Positions 16,104 to 22,600 of a DNA stretch of 32,036 nt are shown here, one piece after another (position 1 is the stretch's first letter; each line of letters begins with the position of its first letter). The position numbers and the translations under genes are program-made. Source of the DNA: a virus; IMG/VR virus record IMGVR_UViG_3300046003_000023, positions 1 to 32,036 of that record. The stretch is one strand, 5' to 3'. The notes below the pieces were generated by a model, which saw only the letters and a list, made by a program, of their open reading frames with translations, was not told where the DNA came from and did not search any database.

Positions 16104-16523
16104 TTAAGGAAGCTGTAGTAATGCAGAGCCTGCAACAGCAGGTGGAAACTGCACTGTAAAAGTTGCACTTGAAGTACGATCCGCGCCAAAGTCCAGCACA
16201 CAAATAGCGTTGTTATCACCCGGCTCATAAATTAACGCGCCACGGGCTGTGAATGATCCAGACCAAGAAGCAGAATTAAAGCTAATGTATGCACCACCAT
16301 CGCTAGTTGCATAAATTGGCGTTATAACAACCCCACCCGCTGTATAGCCTGCCGCAACAACCTCACCTACAGTGGTGTACGCAGTCGTAGAGGCATTAAG
16401 CGTAGCCGAATTGGTGTACAGCGCTATGTAATACGTATCTGTTGTGGTTGGGCTAAAGTTAAACCGACCGGAGGTTAAACCCGGGTTAAAGCTATCGCAG
16501 AGGAAATTTCCGGTGAAGCTCAT
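16104..16523 (-). CDS. Conserved structural protein
   Basis: A 139-residue protein containing DSFNPGLTSGRFNFSPTTTD, then YYIALYTNSATLNASTTAYT and TVGEVVAAGYTAGGVVITP. The end (GALIYEPGDNNAICVLDFGA, then FTVQFPPAVAGSALLQL) is strand-rich. The 'i.lyt..a.l...t..YtttgEv...gYtagG' pattern recurs widely in phage virion proteins. It overlaps the adaptor-like gene by ATGA. It is probably a minor virion or tail component. The exact role is not known. Confidence 0.75.
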   Translation of the reverse strand: MSFTGNFLCDSFNPGLTSGRFNFSPTTTDTYYIALYTNSATLNASTTAYTTVGEVVAAGYTAGGVVITPIYATSDGGAYISFNSASWSGSFTARGALIYEPGDNNAICVLDFGADRTSSATFTVQFPPAVAGSALLQLP

Positions 16524-17194
16524 TTGACGGGATACCTTACTTGACCGGATCTATATGCATCGCTCCTCTCTTTTCCGTCACCCAACTGTTTCAGCAGGGA
16601 CATACCTTCCATGTACTTCTGCTCGTAATTCTGAACCATATCAGGCTCTTGGCGCTGGAACACAGCAGCTTCCCGCAGCGCACCGTAGAACAAAGCGGTG
16701 TCAAAGTTGTCCCCTAGCCAAGTCGTACTTGCAGTCACGATAGACTCTGGATAAAAGAAGTAGTGCAGCTCAACAGAGTAGTTAGAATCAGGCTTTGGAC
16801 CCAAGATAAACGACAACTCGTTGGTCAAGACAGGAGGGTTACCGGAAGTTGTTGTAGGGCCAAAAATAGCGTAGTACTTTGGGACTCCGGTGTCTGTTGG
16901 AGATGGGTACGCCTGACGGATAAAGTTCACGTCCTTGTTTAGCAGATACTCGTACTCGCCTGTTGGCAAAATAACGGCTATGGAATACACCGACAAAAAA
17001 TCATTTGGAGCTGATAAATACGGATTACTAGGCGTAACCGACCCCGTAACGTTCTTACGCAGATACGAAAACTGAACCGAGTTATAAATACGCTGCTCTG
17101 CCGCTCTGACAAAAACGGGTATGTTATCGACAAACATTTGTTCATCGCTTTCCGAATAAGCCTGAATAGCAGCAGAGAGTTCAGAGTAGTTCAT
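16520..17194 (-). CDS. Head-to-tail adaptor-like protein (SU10-type)
   Basis: A 224-residue protein. The N-terminal helices read MNYSELSAAIQAYSESDEQM, then FVDNIPVFVRAAEQRIYNSV. A beta insertion follows (LSAPNDFLSVYSIAVILPTG, YYAIFGP). C-terminal helices contain LGDNFDTALFYGALREAAVF and QNYEQKYMEGMSLLKQLGDG. This helical shell with 'AE.RI' and 'AL.YG.L.EA' is typical of adaptors that ring the portal in SU10-like podoviruses. It starts in TAATG and ends in ATGA. The fold assignment is from memory and moderately sure. Confidence 0.7.
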   Translation of the reverse strand: MNYSELSAAIQAYSESDEQMFVDNIPVFVRAAEQRIYNSVQFSYLRKNVTGSVTPSNPYLSAPNDFLSVYSIAVILPTGEYEYLLNKDVNFIRQAYPSPTDTGVPKYYAIFGPTTTSGNPPVLTNELSFILGPKPDSNYSVELHYFFYPESIVTASTTWLGDNFDTALFYGALREAAVFQRQEPDMVQNYEQKYMEGMSLLKQLGDGKERSDAYRSGQVRYPVK

Positions 17195-17421
17195 TATGCC
17201 ATTGGTCCACGAGCCATACGACCTTTAGTTGCGCAGCCGTTGCCGCGAGTCTCGATACCAGTTGTTTTGACATCATTGCGGGCTGGATCACCAGCACTTA
17301 CACGTGAGGCAGGCATATCCAAACGAATCTTTTGGGCTTGCAATGTGTTTGGGTCAGTTGGGTACCCTTTGGTTGCGGCACTAGCCTCTTTACCAAACTG
17401 TTTACCGTTTAATTTAGCCAT
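17194..17421 (-). CDS. Small basic protein with C-terminal NGCATKG motif
   Basis: A 75-residue protein. GTG 17430 would overlap the upstream gene, but AAAGGTGG lies five bases before ATG 17421, so I use that. The sequence has LNGKQFGKEASAATKGYPTD, SRVSAGDPARNDVKTTGIET and ends RGNGCATKGRMARGPMA. The end matches the ends of the 20727-21128 and 21139-21561 proteins (DGCA(V/T)(R/K)GKTKG(R/T)MI). It lies directly after the adaptor region's small proteins and is followed by the adaptor-like gene (TAATG). Function is unknown. Confidence 0.7.
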   Translation of the reverse strand: MAKLNGKQFGKEASAATKGYPTDPNTLQAQKIRLDMPASRVSAGDPARNDVKTTGIETRGNGCATKGRMARGPMA

Positions 17422-17422
17422 G

Positions 17423-17614
17423 TTAGCCACCTTTCTGGTTCATAGCGCGAGCCATGTTACGACCCATCTTCTTCATTGCTAAAGATGTAACGCCTGAAGC
17501 ACCTTTTGAGCCTTTGCCTTTCATTGCAGCAACGGTCGGGCCGTCATTGCCAAGGTTCTTGCCTTCAGTCTTGCCTTTCTTTGCTACGCCATCTGCGCCA
17601 CGTTTGTATGCCAT
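17423..17614 (-). CDS. Small basic Gly/Lys-rich protein with variant motif
   Basis: A 63-residue protein starting MAYKRGADGVAKKGKTEGKN and ending SLAMKKMGRNMARAMNQKGG. The N-terminal GADGVAKKGKTEGK resembles the C-terminal RADGCATKGKTKG motif of three other small proteins here, but with Val in place of Cys and at the other end of the chain. It has a strong AAGGAG ribosome site. It is likely disordered and nucleic-acid- or virion-associated because of its charge (inference). Confidence 0.65.
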   Translation of the reverse strand: MAYKRGADGVAKKGKTEGKNLGNDGPTVAAMKGKGSKGASGVTSLAMKKMGRNMARAMNQKGG

Positions 17615-17624
17615 GATAGGCTCC

Positions 17625-18008
17625 TTAAGTAGTTGCTATTGTAACTGTACCAAGTTGAACCTGCACAATCAAGTCATTAGGCGTGAGACCGTTATCTCTT
17701 GCGCCACCAACAGGATTAAAACCCCACTGAAATATTCTACTGCCACCAGACGGATCGCCGTCAATATCCAAACCTGAAACAACGTAACTCGTATCTGGTC
17801 TTGGTTCCCGAACTGCTTGTGGATCATTAACAGGATACATGCCTAACTGCAACTGCGGCTGATCTGGATCCCAACAACTAGGGCAAACCTTAACGTTATA
17901 CAAATGCGTTTTTAATATCTGCTTCTTTAATTCTTTTAGCTTGTACCTTTGACCACACCGGTCACATTCGGCAATCGCATACTTACCTGACGCAAATTTA
18001 CTAGGCAT
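17625..18008 (-). CDS. Zinc-ribbon virion-region protein
   Basis: A 127-residue protein. Cysteines at 15, 18, 42 and 45 (AECDRCGQRY and KVCPSCWDPD) form a CxxC-23-CxxC zinc ribbon. The C-terminal half is Gly/Pro/Asp rich (SGLDIDGDPSGGSRIFQWGF) and ends in a hydrophobic strand LIVQVQLGTVTIATT. From memory, similar proteins occur between the adaptor-like genes of environmental podoviruses. The zinc ribbon could stabilise a small virion subunit or bind DNA. Neither is shown. Confidence 0.75.
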   Translation of the reverse strand: MPSKFASGKYAIAECDRCGQRYKLKELKKQILKTHLYNVKVCPSCWDPDQPQLQLGMYPVNDPQAVREPRPDTSYVVSGLDIDGDPSGGSRIFQWGFNPVGGARDNGLTPNDLIVQVQLGTVTIATT

Positions 18009-18016
18009 ACGTCACC

Positions 18017-18937
18017 TTAGTAAAAAAGGTTTCGAGGCACAAAACGAATAGAAGCCTTCTCTCGGTCCTCGTCTGCAGCAAGTTGGAACTGTTGTTCGTA
18101 ATCTTGTTTAAGCATAACAATTCTATTTGGATCCACTTCTGGCAGCTTCATGCTTAGGCTAAACGCAAGCCCAGAAACCAAACAGGGAATAAAACGAAAT
18201 GGAATGTCTTGTGTAGATACGCCGCCACCAGAGTCTTGAATACGACGCATTCTGTAGTAAACGAACGTATATTGGTCACCCGGTGCATTAGGTGTAGGCC
18301 AGACGTTAATGTTTGGTGGGAATGTTTGGTAAACAGAAGCTGCTGTTAAATGCGAGGCTGCCGTTGTATTAGCCTGTCCACGAAAGCAGTTCAACAGTTG
18401 GCTGCCACTTACGTTCTGGTACATGATAATTTCGTTATCAACCTTGATGTAGCCTTGGCTTGGTAAGTTTGCCGCTGATATCACAGTGATAGTTGTATCT
18501 GTTGCCGTTATCCCACCGTTTAAAGTTGTCGTAGCAATTGCGTTTGTATTGCCAGACTGCCGGTTAATCCACACCTGAATGGGACGCCCTTGAGCGTTTT
18601 TAGTGGGGATTGTGATGTAAGTGGACTCAGAGATACGGGTAATGTTGATATCAACCTGATTTTGATCGGAACCTGTGCGAATAACGGTATCCAACAGATC
18701 AATTGTCTCAGTAGGTAGAGCGTAAGTTGCCTGCCCTGTAACCATCGGAATCTGACCTTGCTCGATAGTCCACAGGTTAATACCACGGTTTGCCCACTCA
18801 ACCGTCAATAGGTTAATGCTACGACGTGCCGTGCGCAGATCATATCCAGTACGCAGCTCTTTGCCGCAACGCTCAAACGCCTCTTCCACCAACTCGGAGA
18901 GGTCAAGATTAAACGACGAGGTACCAGAAGTCGTCAT
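18017..18937 (-). CDS. gp4-like tail accessory / adaptor protein with inserted beta module
   Basis: A 306-residue protein. The N-terminal helices LSELVEEAFERCGKELRTGY, then LRTARRSINLLTVEWANRGI, followed by LPTETIDLLDTVIR, match the helical core of podoviral gp4-like accessory factors that extend the portal. Residues about 136-203 (TLNGGITATDTTITVISAAN, EIIMYQNVSG, FRGQANTTAASHL) are an inserted beta module that also occurs in the nozzle-like protein. The C-terminal helices PFRFIPCLVSGLAFSLSMKL and MLKQDYEQQFQLAADEDREK complete the core. It starts in TAATG with the Gly/Met-rich gene. It probably works with the 224-residue adaptor in head closure. Confidence 0.75.
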   Translation of the reverse strand: MTTSGTSSFNLDLSELVEEAFERCGKELRTGYDLRTARRSINLLTVEWANRGINLWTIEQGQIPMVTGQATYALPTETIDLLDTVIRTGSDQNQVDINITRISESTYITIPTKNAQGRPIQVWINRQSGNTNAIATTTLNGGITATDTTITVISAANLPSQGYIKVDNEIIMYQNVSGSQLLNCFRGQANTTAASHLTAASVYQTFPPNINVWPTPNAPGDQYTFVYYRMRRIQDSGGGVSTQDIPFRFIPCLVSGLAFSLSMKLPEVDPNRIVMLKQDYEQQFQLAADEDREKASIRFVPRNLFY

Positions 18938-19956
18938 TAAAATGTACCTCGTTTAAACATTTGCGACAATGAAGCTAGTCCAGCAGATGGGTTTTGAAAG
19001 AATTGTTGTGTTTGTGCTTGGCTTTGCGCACGTTGCTCTGGAGTTCTACGGTCTACAAAATCATCACCGCCCATAGCACCACCCATACCACTCATGCCAC
19101 GCATACTTTGAGCGTAAGGACGTGCGTAAGCGGGTATTTGATTCATGCCACCGGGATTGGATAGCGCACCAAATGTTTGAGGTGACATTGAAGACTGACC
19201 AACAGATTGGCTGCCAGCACCCGTTGCACCTTGCATTTGATCCATGTAGTTTTGGTATTGCTGATCCAGTTGCGGGCTTGATGCGCCACCCATGCCGCCA
19301 GCGCCTTGAGCCATGCGCTCTGCTTGTAATGTTTCGGGGCTAACGTTTGCAAAACCACTATTAAGAGGCTGCTGCATTTGGCTCTGACCCATGCCTTGCA
19401 TACCGCCACGGCTATAACCACCCATACCGCCACGGCTATAACCACCCATACCGCCACCAAAACCACCCATCTGTGGGGGTTGGTTAAACCCACCGCCCAT
19501 ACCACCACCGTAGCCACCCATTGGCTGACCACCGCCGCCCATACCAAAGCCACCCATCTGTGGGCCGTATCCACCACCAAAACCACCCATGCCGCCCATC
19601 TGGGGACTAAACCCACCCATACCGTAGCCGCCACCCATCGGGTTGTACTGGTTAAACCCACCACCGAATCCACCACCCATGCCGCCACCAAAACCACCCA
19701 TCTGGGGTGATTGGTTGTATCCACCAAACTGACTCTGCATGGGGCGTTGCATTTGTTGCTGCATTGGCTGGGACTGTTGACCGCCGTAGCCGCCCATAGG
19801 CTGACCGCCACCAAAGCTGTTATTCGCAGGCTGTTGACCAAAGCCACTCGTGTTGTAATTTGGTATCGGTTCATAGCCTCCACCTCCGGGGCCATTGACA
19901 CCACGCATTCCGGGTGGTGTACCACCCATTCCGCCTGCTCCGCCGCCACCAGCCAT
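18937..19956 (-). CDS. Gly/Met/Gln-rich low-complexity virion protein
   Basis: A 339-residue protein. Residues about 1-190 are almost only Gly, Met, Gln, Pro, Phe and Tyr, in repeats such as QMGGFGGGMGGGF and GGYSRGGM. The second half has PETLQAERMAQGAG, a Gln-rich linker, NQIPAYARPYAQSMRGM and a C-terminal helix region DFVDRRTPEQRAQSQAQTQQ ending MFKRGTF. IPAYARPYA is shared with the protein at 374-1927. It lies just before the gp4-like gene. I do not recognise a family. A disordered virion or ejection-associated role is plausible from the composition. Confidence 0.65.
   Translation of the reverse strand: MAGGGGAGGMGGTPPGMRGVNGPGGGGYEPIPNYNTSGFGQQPANNSFGGGQPMGGYGGQQSQPMQQQMQRPMQSQFGGYNQSPQMGGFGGGMGGGFGGGFNQYNPMGGGYGMGGFSPQMGGMGGFGGGYGPQMGGFGMGGGGQPMGGYGGGMGGGFNQPPQMGGFGGGMGGYSRGGMGGYSRGGMQGMGQSQMQQPLNSGFANVSPETLQAERMAQGAGGMGGASSPQLDQQYQNYMDQMQGATGAGSQSVGQSSMSPQTFGALSNPGGMNQIPAYARPYAQSMRGMSGMGGAMGGDDFVDRRTPEQRAQSQAQTQQFFQNPSAGLASLSQMFKRGTF
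19399..19446 (-). repeat. 24-base tandem coding repeat (two exact units)
   Basis: The plus-strand 24-base unit beginning cataccgccacggctataa is present twice exactly, with a partial third unit. It encodes GGYSRGGM twice inside the Gly/Met-rich protein. The surrounding 19399-19710 is a broader field of related ccaccaaaaccacccat copies. Confidence 0.85.
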
Positions 19957-19958
19957 AA

Positions 19959-20198
19959 TTACACCTTCCTAAACTGTTTAACTTTCTGTTTAATTTTAGC
20001 TGGTTGTGGCACAAACTGTTTACCTGCCGCCTTACCTGCTCGTTTAGCTTTAGTCGTTGCTGCATACTCCGCAGGGCTTAATGCTTTAATAGCTTTTTCT
20101 GGCAAATACCGCTCACCCGTTTCCGAGGATTTCTTGCCGGACTTGGTTGTCCATTTCTGGTCACCCCAAGCTTTTAAGGATTTTTGCGGCGCTTTCAA
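19959..20198 (-). CDS. C-terminal half of a split DUF5872-like protein
   Basis: A 79-residue frame with a TTG start (20198-20196) embedded in the stop of the previous ORF (ATTGA). The sequence reads KAPQKSLKAWGDQKWTTKSG, then ETGERYLPEKAIKALSPAEY, AATTKAKRAGKAAGKQFVPQ and a basic tail. This is the pattern I recall for the C-terminal part of DUF5872 proteins (SL-W-W-T-G-RYLP-A-LSP-E-AAT-KR-GKQFV). In the family this part follows a GQWSARKAQ-AKEY-GGGY segment, which here lies in the upstream ORF in the other frame. It is either a coupled two-gene form with GGGGG as ribosome site, a -1 frameshift product, or a 1-base deletion. Confidence 0.75.
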   Translation of the reverse strand: MKAPQKSLKAWGDQKWTTKSGKKSSETGERYLPEKAIKALSPAEYAATTKAKRAGKAAGKQFVPQPAKIKQKVKQFRKV

Positions 20199-20374
20199 TC
20201 TCGGTAGCCCCCGCCAGAAGCCTTATACTTTTTAGCCACTAGCTGCGCTTTTCTCGCGCTCCATTGACCTGCACCTGTACCTTGAGTAGCTGCAGACTTA
20301 ACTTGCGACACAATCTTCTTACGTAGGCTCGGCTTGGTGTAGTTGCCAGCGGCATTTACCTTGCTACTAGCCAT
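20195..20374 (-). CDS. N-terminal half of a split DUF5872-like protein
   Basis: A 59-codon frame, MASSKVNAAGNYTKPSLRKK, then IVSQVKSAATQGTGAGQWSA and RKAQLVAKKYKASGGGYRD. It begins in a TAATG overlap with the gene before it. The TKP-LR-I, GQWSARKAQ-AK-Y and GGGY elements are the N-terminal part of DUF5872-like proteins as I remember them. It stops at TGA exactly where the second half starts in the -1 frame. Confidence 0.75.
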   Translation of the reverse strand: MASSKVNAAGNYTKPSLRKKIVSQVKSAATQGTGAGQWSARKAQLVAKKYKASGGGYRD

Positions 20375-20730
20375 TATTTGTACCCCTTAAATCCTTTAAA
20401 ACCCGGCAAGGCTTTGGCCTTTTTAGTTACACCGCCTTTTGCGTACATACCGGTTTTTAGCTGCTTACGTTTGCCTTGCCGGAACTCTAGTTCTTTTTGC
20501 AGAGCTTGTGTGCGAGGAGCGTTGTTACTGCGCCGCGCTTCTTGAAAACGTTGGTTTAACGTCCCATCATCCAATTGCGGCACACCAGCATTTCCTACAA
20601 ACCCAGCCTCTGGGTCAACCGTGCCACCTTCAGCATACTGCGTGAAGTCAGTATCGTCGCGGCGAGCTTTACGCTTTCCACCGGGCATCTTTGAAGGGAG
20701 CATTGCACCCATACCGCGACTAGACATCAT
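20374..20730 (-). CDS. Small basic protein with two GG motifs
   Basis: A 118-residue protein with a basic N-terminus (MLPSKMPGGKRKARRDDTDF), then TQYAEGGTVDPEAGFVGNAG, a helical middle (LNQRFQEARRSNNAPRTQAL QKEL) and a C-terminus GMYAKGGVTKKAKALPGFKG. It has two (E/K)GG(T/V) motifs of the type seen across neighbouring virion proteins. It overlaps the upstream gene by ATGA and the downstream one by TAATG. No enzymatic signature is visible, and it is probably virion-associated (inference). Confidence 0.65.
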   Translation of the reverse strand: MMSSRGMGAMLPSKMPGGKRKARRDDTDFTQYAEGGTVDPEAGFVGNAGVPQLDDGTLNQRFQEARRSNNAPRTQALQKELEFRQGKRKQLKTGMYAKGGVTKKAKALPGFKGFKGYK

Positions 20731-21128
20731 ATCATTCGACCTTTAGTTTTACCGCGAACAGCACAGCCATCAGCACGACTAGAAGCAGATCCACCTTTAG
20801 CCATCTTTTTAACTGCGCCGCCCTTTTTAAAGCCAGCGTAGTCTAATGATTCATCAGAAAGACGTGGAGCGCTTCTAGACGACGATGTAGGACTCGAAAA
20901 ATCGCGTATGTCACCAGCTTTTTTGGGATCAACGTACGGCAAAGATGTTTCTTTTACCCCATCCCTGACTTCAGTTTTTGCTCCAGCTAAAGCAGCGTCT
21001 CTCTCTGCTTTAGCGGCTTCTTTAGCAGCTTCTTTTCTTGCTTCGTTGCTCATGCCTCTAGTAGCCGCTTTTGTAGCAAGCGCCCTTACGCCTGCGGCTA
21101 CAACCGGGCCAATAATTGGTGCAGGCAT
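20727..21128 (-). CDS. Basic protein ending in the RADGCAVRGKTKG motif
   Basis: A 133-residue protein. An N-terminal hydrophobic stretch PAPIIGPVVAAGVRALATKA is followed by a charged helix NEARKEAAKEAAKAERDAAL. A Ser/Pro-rich middle follows, then FKKGGAVKKMAKGGSASSRA and DGCAVRGKTKGRMI at the very end. The last 25 residues are nearly the same as a segment of the 21139-21561 protein, so the two share a C-terminal tag. GGAGAATATT precedes the ATG. Function is unknown. Confidence 0.7.
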   Translation of the reverse strand: MPAPIIGPVVAAGVRALATKAATRGMSNEARKEAAKEAAKAERDAALAGAKTEVRDGVKETSLPYVDPKKAGDIRDFSSPTSSSRSAPRLSDESLDYAGFKKGGAVKKMAKGGSASSRADGCAVRGKTKGRMI

Positions 21129-21138
21129 AATATTCTCC

Positions 21139-21561
21139 TTAGCAGCTCATGCCGCCGGATTTCATTTTAATCATTGTGCCTTTGGTTTTGCCTTTTGTAG
21201 CGCAGCCATCAGCACGGCTAGAAGCGGAACCACCTTTTGCGAGCTTGGTCATGTTAGACTTTTTGCCACCATGCAACTGCGCTTCGTGCATACCAATAGC
21301 TTTTTTAGCCATTGCTTTGTCTTGCATCATGTCGTCTTTCATAGCACCACCTTCCTTGAATAATGTCATTTTACCGTGATCGGTTTTTGGACTACCAACT
21401 TTCTGTAAGTCAGGACGAGAGCCGGTAGTAAACCTCTTGCCTTTACTTGCTTTTGAATATTCCTGTGCAACACCTACTGGAATGCCTGCTTCTTTTGCAA
21501 ACGCTGGATTATGCGCTGCGGCATCCATGAATTTCTTTTGCTTATCTGATGTGGCTGGCAT
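21139..21561 (-). CDS. DUF3008-like N-terminus plus RADGCATKGKTKG tag
   Basis: A 140-residue protein. The N-terminus (MPATSDKQKKFMDAAAHNPA) and GIPVGVAQEYSKASKGK resemble DUF3008-type small proteins ('Ps.aQ.kFm.aa.....a...gis..vA.e...ask'). The rest has LFKEGGAMKDDMMQDKAMAK, LAKGGSASSRADGCATKGKT, and ends KMKSGGMSC. It therefore carries three GG motifs and the shared Cys motif. It overlaps the upstream gene by TAATG. A virion-associated role is inferred from context. Confidence 0.7.
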   Translation of the reverse strand: MPATSDKQKKFMDAAAHNPAFAKEAGIPVGVAQEYSKASKGKRFTTGSRPDLQKVGSPKTDHGKMTLFKEGGAMKDDMMQDKAMAKKAIGMHEAQLHGGKKSNMTKLAKGGSASSRADGCATKGKTKGTMIKMKSGGMSC

Positions 21562-21800
21562 TATCGAAGCACCCTATCAATGATCCAAGTTAAACCGCTG
21601 CCAACAAGTCCACCAGCACCACCAAAATACATTAGCACTCTCCACCCACCTTTGGCTTCGGAAAGAGTCTTTTGAATCTCGGCAAGTGTATTTTTGACTT
21701 GATCCATATCCTCTACAAGTTTATCCATGTCCTGTTGCAAATGCTTAATCTCATTTGCATGGGTAGCAAGTTCACGAGCTGTTTGCACGGAATCTTCCAT
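21561..21800 (-). CDS. Small coiled-coil plus transmembrane protein (XhlA/holin-like)
   Basis: A 79-residue protein. A heptad-rich coiled coil occupies about 8-50 (LATHANEIKHLQQDMDKLVE, MDQVKNTLAEIQKTLSEAKG). A single hydrophobic segment follows at 53-75 (WRVLMYFGGAGGLVGSGLTW), then a short basic end IIDRVLR. This order is that of XhlA/hemolysin-type small membrane proteins sometimes used as accessory holins. It lies far from the lysis cassette, inside the small-protein cluster. It could instead be a membrane-docking virion subunit. Confidence 0.65.
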   Translation of the reverse strand: MEDSVQTARELATHANEIKHLQQDMDKLVEDMDQVKNTLAEIQKTLSEAKGGWRVLMYFGGAGGLVGSGLTWIIDRVLR

Positions 21801-22055
21801 TTAACACTTCCATCTCTTTAAACTTGCGGCTTTGCGGGTAGGTCTTCCTTTCTCGTCTGTCATCGGGCCGGGCATACCAGACATCCGTGCGCAGAACGAC
21901 TTCTTACGAGGACCGCCTTCGGGCTGTGGAGCCTTCAAGTTAGATCCTGTAGCAGCGTTGTACTTGGCACGACCTTTGGCAGTCAACCCTGCCCCCTTGG
22001 ATACGGGTAGCTTCTCGCCACGACCGACAGCCAGAGAAGGGGTCTTCTTAGCCAT
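21801..22055 (-). CDS. DUF6321-like small basic protein
   Basis: An 84-residue basic protein with KGAGLTAKGRAKYNAATGSN, then LKAPQPEGGPRKKSFCARMS and MPGPMTDEKGRPTRKAASLK, ending RWKC. I recognise this as the small conserved phage/bacterial protein annotated DUF6321. It is full length for the family. Two cysteines (in SFCARM and at the last residue) are conserved as I remember it. It overlaps the upstream gene by 8 bases. The molecular role is unknown. Confidence 0.75.
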   Translation of the reverse strand: MAKKTPSLAVGRGEKLPVSKGAGLTAKGRAKYNAATGSNLKAPQPEGGPRKKSFCARMSGMPGPMTDEKGRPTRKAASLKRWKC

Positions 22056-22554
22056 AGTAAATATTCGCAGACGTAATGTTGGTCATGCGGAGATAGATGC
22101 CGTTTTGAATCAGCACACCTTCACCGGGAATTAAAACAATATTACCAAACACATCTGTTGCGCCTACATCATACGAGTTAACCCATAATGTCGAATACGC
22201 AAGAGCAGTACTTGCAATCGTGCCTGAGTTAATGTCGGTAAGGGTAAAGGCGTTTGGACCTGTTACAGTAATTGTGTAATTACCGTTTGTGGCTGATATA
22301 CCAGATGCACTAGCGAAAGCAAAGCCCCGCACATCGCCTGTTGCTAACCCATGATCCGCACTAGTCACTGTGACTGTTGCGCCAGAACGTGTGTAAGTTG
22401 CCGTTGTTACCGGCGCAGTCGTAGTGTCAAAAATATCAAGCGTACCCGCAGTAGCAGAGCCAACAGTAGATAAAGCTTTAAGCCGTGTACGACCTAACAG
22501 AATAAAACCAGTATTGTTTAAATGCGCTGCTTTTACGTCATATTGCATTGCCAT
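22048..22554 (-). CDS. Structural protein with FCCH-like beta module
   Basis: A 168-residue protein. The N-terminus reads MQYDVKAAHLNNTGFILLGR. A module at about 52-112 (YTRSGATVTVTSADHGLATG, then GNYTITVTGPNAFTLTDINS) is a common phage beta module, sometimes named after FCCH-like domains. A related one lies in the nozzle-like protein. The C-terminus (IVLIPGEGVLIQNGIYLRMT) is a typical end for small virion decoration or collar proteins. TTAGGAG lies before the ATG. It is the first gene after the UUCG terminator, so its promoter may be weak readthrough or undetected. Confidence 0.75.
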   Translation of the reverse strand: MAMQYDVKAAHLNNTGFILLGRTRLKALSTVGSATAGTLDIFDTTTAPVTTATYTRSGATVTVTSADHGLATGDVRGFAFASASGISATNGNYTITVTGPNAFTLTDINSGTIASTALAYSTLWVNSYDVGATDVFGNIVLIPGEGVLIQNGIYLRMTNITSANIYYG

Positions 22555-22573
22555 AATTAGCTCCTAAGAAGTA

Positions 22574-22596
22574 CAAAAGCCCACCGAAGTGGGCGG
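22574..22596 (-). terminator. Rho-independent terminator with UUCG loop
   Basis: On the minus strand GCCCAC-TTCG-GTGGGC forms a perfect 6-base-pair stem with a TTCG tetraloop (22579-22594), followed by TTTT. It lies in the 46-base gap after the stop of the GNVT-repeat gene, so it ends that unit. The T tract is short, so partial readthrough into the next genes is likely. Confidence 0.8.
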
Positions 22597-22600
22597 CTAA

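Noticed and set aside
16093-16203. Upstream extension of the 15517-16092 protein with a Cys-rich start
   Set aside because: It lies in another frame of the 16104-16523 gene. A strong AAGGGG site supports ATG 16092.
19378-20235. Long plus-strand frames opposite the Gly/Met-rich gene
   Set aside because: The Thr/His and Leu/Ala composition is a mirror of the GC-biased glycine codons on the other strand. No ribosome site, and all neighbours are on the minus strand.
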